From positions 1 to 64,000 of the forward strand of contig NZ_ALAB01000028.1 in the NCBI RefSeq assembly GCF_000280055.1: a stretch of DNA of 64,000 bases, in the 5' to 3' direction. Each line of letters opens with the position of its first letter. Within the stretch, counting starts at the first letter, position 1. A program made the translations under genes and the position numbers. This DNA comes from Alishewanella aestuarii B11. Lineage in GTDB: Bacteria; Pseudomonadota; Gammaproteobacteria; Enterobacterales; Alteromonadaceae. Of the stretch, positions 8,579-16,377 are shown piece by piece. The notes under the pieces are model-generated. The model was not told the DNA's origin and searched no databases. It saw only the letters and a program-made list of their open reading frames with translations.

Positions 8579-9024
8579 TGTCAGGCAATACCATTACCCT
8601 ACATCGGGTAATAAAGGCCCCGCCAGAGCGGGTTTATCGCGCCTTTATAGAGCCGGAGGCGTTAGTAAAATGGTACCCACCGTACGGTTTTACCTGCCGG
8701 GTACTGCGTATGGACGCCCGGGTTGGCGGTGGTTATAAAATGGCTTTCACTAACTTTAGCAGCGGCAAAAGCCATAGCTTTGCCGGCACTTTCCTCGAGT
8801 TAGTGCCCAATAGCCTGATCCGCCTGAATGACCAGTTTGACGACCCTAATTTGCCCGGCCTGATGCAGGTAACGATCCGCTTAAAGCCGGTATTAATAGG
8901 CACCGAACTGACGATCGAGCAAAGCGGTGTACCGGAAGCCATCCCGGCTGAATTCTGTTATGCCGGCTGGCAGGAATCCTTGCAGCTACTGGCGCTGCTG
9001 ACGGAGCAGGAGGTCAGCGATTAA
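8578..9024 (+). CDS. SRPBCC (AHSA1-like) domain protein coupled to higBA
   Basis: A 148-residue START/Bet v1-like domain protein of the AHSA1 group, with the typical opening ITLHRVIKAPPERVYRAFIEPEALVKWYPP and closing WQESLQLLALLTE. The fold has a hydrophobic ligand cavity; the biochemical role of members like this is generally unknown. It starts on the last base of the higA stop codon, so it looks like a third member of the toxin-antitoxin operon. Whether this is functional linkage or an accident of operon fusion cannot be told here. Confidence 0.85.
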   Translation: MSGNTITLHRVIKAPPERVYRAFIEPEALVKWYPPYGFTCRVLRMDARVGGGYKMAFTNFSSGKSHSFAGTFLELVPNSLIRLNDQFDDPNLPGLMQVTIRLKPVLIGTELTIEQSGVPEAIPAEFCYAGWQESLQLLALLTEQEVSD

Positions 9025-9153
9025 CTGAGACGAAAGCCCCGCTATACACCATTGTTTGAGCACGCAAATAATTTTTCTTTACCGGCTACTGTTTTCAGTG
9101 CGCACAAGGCTTTATGATCGCAGCCCTGTTATTGCCCTGCGCGATTACCTTCA

Positions 9154-10071
9154 ATGCAAAATATCCTGCTGTATCTGATTACCGTCCTGATTTGGGGTTC
9201 GACCTGGTTTGCCATTGAGTTTCAGCTGGGCGAAGTGGCCATTGAAGTCTCGTTGTTGTATCGCTTTGCGCTGGCTGCGGCACTGATGTGGCTGTACTGC
9301 TGGTATCGCAAGCTGGATATGCGTTTTTCGCTGCGCCAGCATGGCTTTATTCTGCTGCTGGCCAGCCTGAATTTTGCGCTGAATTTCCTGTTTATCTATC
9401 AGGCGCAGCAATATCTGACTTCAGCCATGACGGCGATTGCCTTTACAACCATGTTGCTGATGAACATTATTAACACCCGGCTGTTTTTCGGCAAACCGGT
9501 TGCTAAACGTATCTATTTTGGCGCCTTGCTCGGTATCGCCGGTATTGTCGTATTGTTCTGGCCGGATTTGGACGGTATCGATTTCACCAACACCAGTTTA
9601 CTTGGCTTAATCCTGATCTTATCCGGCGCTCTGTCAGCGTCCTTTGGCAATATGGTCAGTGTGCGCAATTCGCGGGAGCAAATGCCGATTATGCAGGTCA
9701 ATGCCTGGGGTATGCTGTATGGCAGCCTGGTACTGCTGGCCGCCGCACTGATCAAGGGCCACAGCTTTACTTTTAGTACTGAGCCGGCCTATCTGCTGTC
9801 GCTGGTCTACCTCGCGGTATTTGGTTCGGTGATTGCTTTTGCCAGTTACTTTGCGCTGCTAAAACAAATTGGTCCGGAAAAAGCCAGCTACACCATAGTA
9901 CTGTTCCCGTTAGTGGCAGTGGTGCTAAGTACCCTGTTTGAAGATTTTCACTGGACCAGTTACACCTTTAGCGGCTTTGCGCTGGTGCTGCTGGGGAATG
10001 CCATAGTACTAACGCCTTTTGATCGCATTCGGGCCCTGCTTAACCGTGAGCAGCCAAAGCTAGCCAACTGA
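9154..10071 (+). CDS. EamA/DMT-family transporter
   Basis: Inner-membrane drug/metabolite transporter of the EamA family with ten predicted transmembrane segments in two repeats (305 residues). The opening LLYLITVLIWGSTWFAIEFQLG and the first-repeat end QYLTSAMTAIAFTTMLLMN are typical, and the second repeat ends FSGFALVLLGNAIVL. Substrates range from amino acids to nucleotides and are not predictable from this sequence. Monocistronic, reading towards the convergent DNA ligase gene. Confidence 0.88.
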   Translation: MQNILLYLITVLIWGSTWFAIEFQLGEVAIEVSLLYRFALAAALMWLYCWYRKLDMRFSLRQHGFILLLASLNFALNFLFIYQAQQYLTSAMTAIAFTTMLLMNIINTRLFFGKPVAKRIYFGALLGIAGIVVLFWPDLDGIDFTNTSLLGLILILSGALSASFGNMVSVRNSREQMPIMQVNAWGMLYGSLVLLAAALIKGHSFTFSTEPAYLLSLVYLAVFGSVIAFASYFALLKQIGPEKASYTIVLFPLVAVVLSTLFEDFHWTSYTFSGFALVLLGNAIVLTPFDRIRALLNREQPKLAN

Positions 10072-10139
10072 GGTGCGTAGCAGAGTTAAGTCGCTTTGAA
10101 ACCTATCGAAGTACCAGCTTAAAAACGATAGCAGCGTGG

Positions 10140-10970
10140 CTAGAACGCCTGTCGCTCCCGTAAAAATCGGGCAAAGCGCGGTATACCCTTGCTGGTGTAA
10201 CCATTATAACGATAAGTAATTTCGCTACCGATGGCCGGCGGTGTTTGCCGCAAGGCATCGGTTAAGCCGCTGCCAATAGCAAACTCCAGCCCTTCAGGTG
10301 TTCTGACAATAAGCGCCCCTACCATGCCCTGATATTTCCCCCTACCAGGCCGATAGCCAATCACTGTCGCTTCGGCATCCTGATAGGTTTTAAGTTTAAG
10401 CAAATCTGCGCTGCGGCCGGTTTTATAGTGCGCATCCTGATGATGCAGCATTAAGCCCTCAGCGCCAGCCTGCTCCAGCTGTGCCAACGTTGCCAGTAAG
10501 GTTGCTCTGTCCGCAACGCGAAACTGCGGTACTACCTGCAGATAAGGGCTATTTTGCTGCTGTACCAGCAGTTGCATCATCCTGATCCGTTCAGTAAAAG
10601 TCCCCTCTGCCTGCGGCAGTTCAAAAATATAATAGGCTAACTGCTGCCACTCACTGCTCACTGGCTGCTGCTTGCTCACCGTACTTAAGATTTGTGCAAA
10701 CTGCTGCCTGGCAAGCCACAGCTCACCATCGAGCGGCCGTGGTGGAAAGTCAGCCGTAAACCAGGCTGGCGCCTGAATAATATTGCCACCACGGGAAATC
10801 AGCTGTTTGCCATCCCAGTAAGCCCGCACACCATCCAGCTTTTCACTTACCCAATACTGACTAACATCAATATTATTCTGATAATCCTGTGCCAACAGCA
10901 GATCAGGCTTTGTCACAGCCAATAGTGGAAAACTACCGAGCACCAGCAAAAAAATTAACATTTTAAACAT
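10140..10970 (-). CDS. Small ATP-dependent DNA ligase with signal peptide (Lig E type)
   Basis: Minimal ATP-dependent DNA ligase (276 residues) that seals nicks in duplex DNA. The nucleotidyltransferase motif I is EKLDGVRAYWDG with the adenylated Lys near residue 44, motif III is in FELPQAEG, motif IV in AEGLMLHH, and motif V in LLKLKTYQDAEATVIGY. An OB-fold ends the protein. A hydrophobic N-terminus (MFKMLIFLLVLGSFPLLAV) looks like a cleavable signal, so the enzyme is probably periplasmic, as described for Lig E in naturally competent proteobacteria. The ATG at 10970 follows AAGGAAG at good spacing; an ATG seven codons upstream does not. Confidence 0.9.
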   Translation of the reverse strand: MFKMLIFLLVLGSFPLLAVTKPDLLLAQDYQNNIDVSQYWVSEKLDGVRAYWDGKQLISRGGNIIQAPAWFTADFPPRPLDGELWLARQQFAQILSTVSKQQPVSSEWQQLAYYIFELPQAEGTFTERIRMMQLLVQQQNSPYLQVVPQFRVADRATLLATLAQLEQAGAEGLMLHHQDAHYKTGRSADLLKLKTYQDAEATVIGYRPGRGKYQGMVGALIVRTPEGLEFAIGSGLTDALRQTPPAIGSEITYRYNGYTSKGIPRFARFLRERQAF

Positions 10971-11077
10971 TATTTTGCTTCCTTTATGCAAAATAATGAG
11001 TGTAGCCGCTGAGCGCCTGAGCGCAACTTAGCTGGATACTGGCAAGACTGAAAACGGTGACAAAAGGCTAACGCGGG

Positions 11078-11776
11078 TTAATCCAGTACCGGTTTTAGAT
11101 AGCCTGCGCCCAGTTGCCGCATCTGTTGTTCAACCCAACTGACGCGTTGCTGTAGGTAGGGTGTTAACTGATTCGGATCGCGCCGGCGCGGGCTTGGCAA
11201 CAGCACTGCTAATCTGGCAGCCTGATTGCGGCTTAACTGGCTGGCTGATTTACCAAAGTAATACTGACTGGCCGCTTCCACACCATAAATACCGGGTCCG
11301 AATTCGGCGATATTCAGATATACCTCCAGAATACGCTTTTTGCCCCAAAGCCCTTCCAGACTTAGCGCTAAAGCTGCCTCCAACCCTTTTCGCAGCAAAC
11401 TGCGGCCAGGCCATAACAACAGGTTTTTTGCCGTTTGCTGGGTGATGGTACTGGCGCCACGCAAACCGCCGCCATCGTCAAAGCGCTCCAACGCATTACG
11501 GATTTCATTGATATCGACACCAAAGTGCTGCGGGAAGCGCTGATCTTCTGACGCCACCAGCGCCAGCGGTACATGTGGCGGCAATTGTGCTATGTTGATC
11601 CACTGCTGCTGCACCGGATACGGGCTTTGCAGCATAAAGGCGGTGGTAGGCGGCGGCACAAAACGTAAGATCAGAAGTAAAATTAAGACCAACGCTAACA
11701 ATAGCAGTGCCAGCTGCAAGGCACGCCAACATAGCAACCTAAGCCAACCGAATACACCGCGCTTCTGCTCTGTCAT
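11078..11776 (-). CDS. mtgA: Monofunctional peptidoglycan glycosyltransferase
   Basis: Membrane-anchored GT51 glycosyltransferase that polymerises lipid II into glycan strands. An N-terminal transmembrane helix (residues about 12-38) precedes the catalytic domain, which shows motif 1 ASEDQRFPQHFGVD with the catalytic Glu, motif 2 GASTITQQTAKNLLL, motif 3 RKGLEAALALSLE and motif 4 KKRILEVYLNIAEFG. There is no transpeptidase domain, and the 232 residues match MtgA. Monocistronic; the MITE-like repeat lies just upstream. Confidence 0.95.
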   Translation of the reverse strand: MTEQKRGVFGWLRLLCWRALQLALLLLALVLILLLILRFVPPPTTAFMLQSPYPVQQQWINIAQLPPHVPLALVASEDQRFPQHFGVDINEIRNALERFDDGGGLRGASTITQQTAKNLLLWPGRSLLRKGLEAALALSLEGLWGKKRILEVYLNIAEFGPGIYGVEAASQYYFGKSASQLSRNQAARLAVLLPSPRRRDPNQLTPYLQQRVSWVEQQMRQLGAGYLKPVLD

Positions 11777-11810
11777 CTTGCCTCTTTAGTCACTTGCAAC
11801 CGTCAATTAT

Positions 11811-12079
11811 TAGGGCGTGTTGACGTTTGCTGCTTGTTTTTGCAGCCGTTTGGCTGGTGTTTATACAAGGCAGAGCTTGTGATGTGTAGTTATTCTACAT
11901 GAACAAGCGATAACGCAGTAGAAACGCCAGCCAAACGCTGCCCGAAGGGTTCGCGCTGGCGGCACTTTGCTCTTTGTCACTCGTCACTTATTTAGAATAA
12001 CTAAACCGCGCTCCTCGTTTCGCGATCAAAGCGCCGCCAGTGCGAACAAAATCTAAGCAGCAAACGTCAACACGCCCTA
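11811..12079 (+). repeat. MITE-like element with 25-bp perfect terminal inverted repeats
   Basis: A 269-bp non-coding element lies between mtgA and yihY. Its ends (11811-11835 and 12055-12079) are perfect 25-base inverted repeats starting TAGGGCGTGTTGACGTTTGC. The outermost TA at each end could be a duplicated TA target, as for mariner/IS630-type transposons. Internal inverted repeats (CAGCCGTTTGGCTGG with CCAGCCAAACGCTG; CGCTGGCGGC with GCCGCCAGTG) would give a strongly folded transcript. A second copy opens the window at 1-159. No transposase reading frame is inside, so it must be mobilised in trans. Confidence 0.85.
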
Positions 12080-13029
12080 GTACCCGTTTGCTCATTCGGC
12101 GGCGAGTCGATGATAAGCTCCCGATGCACACATACCGCAACATTTTTCGGCCGGATAGGCTTACCTCGCCCTTCCAGATGGGCACGGGTAAAGGCCGCGC
12201 CAAACAACAAAATCATCGAAGAATAATTCACCCATAGCAGTAATAATGCCAAAGAACCGGCAGCGCCGTAAGCCGAGGCTGTCGCGGTATAGGCCAGATA
12301 AACAGAGATAAAAGAACGACCGATAGTAAATAACAAGGCGGTAATAAAGGCCCCTAATAGTACGTCACGCCAGGCCAGCAGTACGTCGGGCAAAATTTTA
12401 AACATGGCGCCAAATAGCAAGGTGATCACCAGTAAGGATAGGCCCCATTCCATACCCACCATCGCCCAAGCGGGCACGGGCAACCATTCCTCCGCAAACG
12501 CCATTACACTACGCAGTGCCACCGACAGCAGTAATGACACCATCATAATAAAACCAATCGCCAGAATAATGGTTAACGATAACAAGCGGCTTTTCAGCAG
12601 CGCCCAAAGGTTGTTACGCTTTGGCCGCGGTGCTACACCCCAGATCTGATTCAGAGATTGCTGCATCTGTGCAAACACTGTGGTAGCACCAATAATGGTG
12701 GCAACAATACCGACTAACGCCGGGATAAAGCCGCTTTGATCAATTTGCGAATTAACCACGGCAGTCTGTATCACTCCAGCCGCTTCTGACCCTAAAGTTT
12801 CTTCGAGCTGGGTAAATAACTCCCCTTGCACCGCCCGCTCACCAATAACCAGCCCGACCAGTGCCACCACGACCACTAAAATAGGCGCAATCGAAAACAC
12901 CGTAAAAAATGCCAGCGCGGCAGCATAAATAAAGGCCTGGCTATCAAGCCAATGCCGAAAGGCTGCCGCCAGAATACTCAGCCAGTGCCGCACTGTGTTG
13001 GGAAGTTTATTGAAGATATTACTCAGCAT
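12067..13029 (-). CDS. yihY: YihY/UPF0761 family inner-membrane protein
   Basis: Polytopic inner-membrane protein of the YihY (formerly RNase BN/BrkB) family, with about six hydrophobic segments. Family stretches are ALAFFTVFSIAPILVVVVAL near residue 40, GIVATIIGATTVFAQMQQSLNQIWGV near 110, and AYGAAGSLALLLLWVNYSSMILLFGAAF near 260. E. coli YihY is not an RNase; its role is unsettled. The last codons (RAC and stop TGA) are read from the terminal inverted repeat of the MITE-like element, so the insertion has replaced the native C-terminal tail. That tail is outside the conserved domain and the gene is probably still functional. Confidence 0.88.
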   Translation of the reverse strand: MLSNIFNKLPNTVRHWLSILAAAFRHWLDSQAFIYAAALAFFTVFSIAPILVVVVALVGLVIGERAVQGELFTQLEETLGSEAAGVIQTAVVNSQIDQSGFIPALVGIVATIIGATTVFAQMQQSLNQIWGVAPRPKRNNLWALLKSRLLSLTIILAIGFIMMVSLLLSVALRSVMAFAEEWLPVPAWAMVGMEWGLSLLVITLLFGAMFKILPDVLLAWRDVLLGAFITALLFTIGRSFISVYLAYTATASAYGAAGSLALLLLWVNYSSMILLFGAAFTRAHLEGRGKPIRPKNVAVCVHRELIIDSPPNEQTGTRAC

Positions 13030-13280
13030 GCCCGATATTACCTTTGCCGCGACGCGCGCTTTATTTCTGTTTGTATCAGTGGTCTATGATAGCAAGAAAG
13101 TGTCAGCACAAAAGTCAGTTTAGCCATTACCATGGAGGTTATCGCTAAGCTTGCCTGTTAAGACACTAAATCACAATCACTTACGTCAAGCCTAGTGCCC
13201 CAGAGCTGACCATTTGCCCTACTCTAGAGCAAGGGTTACACTGCGTTTATCAGCTAACCATCTGCAACGCGGGGCCCGGT

Positions 13281-13679
13281 TTGAATTTCTTACCAATACT
13301 GCAGTTATTACAACAACGGTTGCCAAATTTAATGGCAGTTTACGCCTTTGGCAGCCAGGTAACAGGCACCGCCGATAAAAACAGTGACTTAGATTTAGCT
13401 GTGCTGGTCGCAGGCTATGCCGATGTGATTGAACTTTGGGATATTAGCAGTGACCTTGCTGAGCTGGCGAACTGCGAAGTCGATCTACTCGACTTTCGCG
13501 CCGCCACTACCGTTATGCAGTATCAAATCCTCACCACCGGTAAATGCCTGTACGCTATCGACAGCAGCGTCGGTATATACGAAGCCATGGTGTTATCACA
13601 AATGACGGCACTAAACGAGGCCCGCGCTGGTTTAGTGCAGGATATTAGAGAACAGGGAGCAGTGTATGGCCGTAACTAA
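13281..13679 (+). CDS. mntA: MntA-type nucleotidyltransferase antitoxin
   Basis: Minimal nucleotidyltransferase of the MNT family (132 residues). The catalytic signature is complete: GSQVTGTADKNSDLDLAVL matches GSx10DxD, with a third acidic residue in CEVDLLDF. In characterised MntA-HepT pairs the MNT protein adds AMP groups to HepT and so neutralises it. The gene starts with TTG at 13281 and overlaps hepT by 14 bases, the standard arrangement. The C-terminal 35 residues extend past the catalytic core as a helix. Confidence 0.88.
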   Translation: MNFLPILQLLQQRLPNLMAVYAFGSQVTGTADKNSDLDLAVLVAGYADVIELWDISSDLAELANCEVDLLDFRAATTVMQYQILTTGKCLYAIDSSVGIYEAMVLSQMTALNEARAGLVQDIREQGAVYGRN

Positions 13680-14112
13680 GCTACCGGATGATGTATTACT
13701 GAATAAAGCTGCGACTATCGAGCGCTGTGTTAAGCGAGCACGGGATGAATATCAGCAAGATCCGCTCAGTTTCGCCAGCAACTTTACCCGTCAGGATGCC
13801 GCGATTTTAAATATCCAGCGCGCTTGTGAAGCGGCACTGGATATGGGCCAACATCTGATCCGCAAATACAAACTAGGTATACCGCAAAGTTCGCGTGATG
13901 TATTTACCCTGCTTGCCACAGCAAACTTCTTACCAGCGGAATTAGCCGAAAAGATGAAAAAGATGGTCGGCTTTAGAAATATTGCTGTGCATGAATATCA
14001 ACGTCTGCAACTGGCAATAACCGAGTATGTGATTACTCAGCGATTAGATGATTTTAGCGAGTTCAGCCAACTGCTGCTCAGCAAAGATGAGGCTTTTACA
14101 TCCCCACAATAA
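13666..14112 (+). CDS. hepT: HepT-type HEPN toxin (ribonuclease)
   Basis: HEPN-domain toxin partner of the upstream MntA, 148 residues, all-helical. The active-site motif RNIAVHEY matches Rx4HxY: Arg and His form the RNase centre, and the Tyr is the residue AMPylated by MntA in studied systems. The family N-terminal segment is KAATIERCVKRARDEYQ. It shares 14 bases with mntA, implying coupled translation. Such modules act as toxin-antitoxin and possibly anti-phage systems; there is no sign of other defence genes beside it. Confidence 0.9.
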   Translation: MAVTKLPDDVLLNKAATIERCVKRARDEYQQDPLSFASNFTRQDAAILNIQRACEAALDMGQHLIRKYKLGIPQSSRDVFTLLATANFLPAELAEKMKKMVGFRNIAVHEYQRLQLAITEYVITQRLDDFSEFSQLLLSKDEAFTSPQ

Positions 14113-14123
14113 GACCTGTTGAC

Positions 14124-16373
14124 CTAAACCAACTGGCGACGGGCATTAATCAGCTTTAGCAGCTCCGACGTGGCCGTGGCATCTGCCAGGGCGCGGTGGT
14201 GGTTATTAAGTTTAATCTCAAACTCCTCGCATAACTTACCCAGGCTATAGGATTGCAGTCCCGGGTAATAGCGGCGCATATTCACTACCGTGCAGAGCTG
14301 CGGCATATCGAATGTGATATCACAGCGGGCAAACTCGCTACGGATAAAGCCGTAATCGAACTTAGCGTTATGGGCAACAAAGACTGCGCCTCGTAAAAAC
14401 TCGGCAAGCTTGTCGGCAATATCAGCAAAGATGGGCGCATCGGCCACCATGGCGTTGCTGATACCGGTTAAACGGCTGATAAAAGACGGGATAGTGCGGC
14501 CAGGATTAAGCAGGGTGCTAAAGGTGTCTAACACCTCGCCAGCCTGGACTTTTACCGCGCCAATTTCAATCACCCTGTCGGTGCCAGCTTTGCCGCCGGT
14601 AGTTTCGACATCCAGCACCACATAGAGCCGATTGGGGTCGACTATCCACTGCAGTTTTTCAATCCGGGCGTTAAAACCGGCGTTATTCAGGGCTAGCAGC
14701 CGGGCGAGCTGATGGCGCTGAATTTTATCGCCGGGCGCTTTAACTTCGATAAACTGCAGCTGCTGATCTTTAATCAGCAATAAATCCGGGTAGCCACTGC
14801 TATGGCGGTTAAAGTCCTGCGCCATGGCACGGAGTATTGGCGCAAGAGCACTCTCAGCCGGTTCGCCGCTTTTGTCATTTTCACCATTTTTCTGATGGCT
14901 GCGCGGCGCGTATTGCAGCAAAGGTAATAGCTGTTCAGCGAGATCGCTATGCCAGTAAAAAAGGCTATTGGCTTTGCCATAATGCGCGGTTAACGCGCTT
15001 AGCAGGATGGTTGCGGCATTAGGCGCGGCTAGCAGTGTTAATTTATGCTCGATGGTTGTTTGAAATTGCTCATAAAAGCCACCCGCACTTAAATTACGTG
15101 GCCGCCGCTCGAACGGGTTATGCAGCGCACTGTCCTGATGTTCGAATAACTCATGCCAGAACCAGAGGCCAAACAACGCCAGCCACAGGTTATTTTCACT
15201 ATGAAACGCCCGATAACCGAGCGCCTGATAATGCGCAATCAGCCCGGCTTCTGCTTTCCCCAGATAGAGCTCGTCTACGCCAATTTGCGGGGCGGCGTGC
15301 AGCAGCTGCGTCAGCTGCGAGCGGCGCTGACTCTGGCTACCGGCAGTAAACTTACGCTGATAAAAATCTTCAGCAAATAGCCATTCTTCATCACAGCTGG
15401 GATCTTCTAACAGTTGTTGCAGGTGCTGTTGGCACTGAATAGTATCACCTTGCTGCCAGTACAGCCGCACCAGACGCTCGCTGGCCGGAAAGCCATTGCT
15501 TTGATGGTAAAAGGCCTGCGCCAATGGTAGCAGTTTCTGCTGCTCAGCCAATTTGCCAAGCTGATAGCAGCGTTCGCTGCGTTTGGTCACGAGCTCCGGA
15601 GTAGTGCCAGACGGCCACTGCTGTACTTGCTCCAGCCATGGACTTAACAGCGATTCGGCATCAGCCGGCTGTTGTTTTAGCTGTTTACTTAAATCGGCCA
15701 GTGCCCGTTTGGCTTGCGCTAATTGAAAGGCCAGCTCAGCGGTCGCCAGCTCGGTAAAGCGCGGGCTAAATTGCTGCTTAAACTGACCGGTTTGCCGGAT
15801 CCCGAGATCGCGCAGGGTAAACAGTGAAAGGTTAGGCTCGACCCGTCCAAAATAAAGAAAATACAGATAATTAAGCGCATCCAACCGTTGCAATGCCACA
15901 TACTGTTGCGGCAACTGTGCGATCAAACCCAGCCAATCGACCGGCAACGTCAAGGCCGCGCGCAGCAGCTCGGGCTTGCTGTGGCTTTTTTTTGCATTTA
16001 AGGGGGATGTCAACTGCGGCGCGGCCAGTTGTAACAACTGCCACAGCGTCGCTTTAGTGAGCCGCAGCCAAAAATCAGGGAGTTCGGCTGCACTAAGCAT
16101 TGCGATAAAACCAGCCTGTTGTAGCTCTGCTAATAGCGGCGCTACCGGGCCAATTTCGGCATAGTACAGCTCACTGTCGGCAAACACCCGGCCTTTGCGG
16201 TTAAGCATCCGCACCAGCAGCTGTTGCGCTGGCATGCTGAGTTGTTCGAAATCGGCAAGCCAGGTGCTGGCAGAGGGGGTTAGACAAGGGCCATAATGCG
16301 TTTTTACAAACTGCAGCAACTCCTGAAAGTGCTGCAGATAGTAACGGGCATCTAGCTCTGGTCTAACCGTCAT
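14124..16373 (-). CDS. FAN1-like VRR-NUC nuclease fused to a DnaQ-like 3'-5' exonuclease
   Basis: A 749-residue two-enzyme protein. Residues about 1-540 resemble the helical DNA-binding and TPR-like body of bacterial FAN1, a structure-specific nuclease linked to interstrand-crosslink repair. The VRR-NUC core follows (GYPDLLLI, then FIEVKAPGDKIQRHQ), giving a PD-(D/E)XK active site around residues 530-560. From about residue 582 a DEDDh exonuclease begins: LDVETTGG, then FVAHNAKFDYGFI near 672, and HHRALADATAT near 728 with the final His and Asp. All catalytic positions of both domains look intact. It ends 11 bases after the convergent hepT gene and starts four bases downstream of the antiporter gene, which is probably co-transcribed. 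I do not recall this fusion as a characterised protein. Confidence 0.85.
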   Translation of the reverse strand: MTVRPELDARYYLQHFQELLQFVKTHYGPCLTPSASTWLADFEQLSMPAQQLLVRMLNRKGRVFADSELYYAEIGPVAPLLAELQQAGFIAMLSAAELPDFWLRLTKATLWQLLQLAAPQLTSPLNAKKSHSKPELLRAALTLPVDWLGLIAQLPQQYVALQRLDALNYLYFLYFGRVEPNLSLFTLRDLGIRQTGQFKQQFSPRFTELATAELAFQLAQAKRALADLSKQLKQQPADAESLLSPWLEQVQQWPSGTTPELVTKRSERCYQLGKLAEQQKLLPLAQAFYHQSNGFPASERLVRLYWQQGDTIQCQQHLQQLLEDPSCDEEWLFAEDFYQRKFTAGSQSQRRSQLTQLLHAAPQIGVDELYLGKAEAGLIAHYQALGYRAFHSENNLWLALFGLWFWHELFEHQDSALHNPFERRPRNLSAGGFYEQFQTTIEHKLTLLAAPNAATILLSALTAHYGKANSLFYWHSDLAEQLLPLLQYAPRSHQKNGENDKSGEPAESALAPILRAMAQDFNRHSSGYPDLLLIKDQQLQFIEVKAPGDKIQRHQLARLLALNNAGFNARIEKLQWIVDPNRLYVVLDVETTGGKAGTDRVIEIGAVKVQAGEVLDTFSTLLNPGRTIPSFISRLTGISNAMVADAPIFADIADKLAEFLRGAVFVAHNAKFDYGFIRSEFARCDITFDMPQLCTVVNMRRYYPGLQSYSLGKLCEEFEIKLNNHHRALADATATSELLKLINARRQLV

Positions 16374-16377
16374 AGGC

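Noticed and set aside
11811-12079. A CRISPR array or a tRNA-linked integration site in the repeat region
   Set aside because: There are no regularly spaced repeats, no cas genes and no tRNA gene; terminal inverted repeats and TA flanks fit a MITE better.
13030-13280. A hidden gene in the 250-bp gap between yihY and mntA
   Set aside because: I see no frame with a credible start or family; it holds divergent promoter space only.
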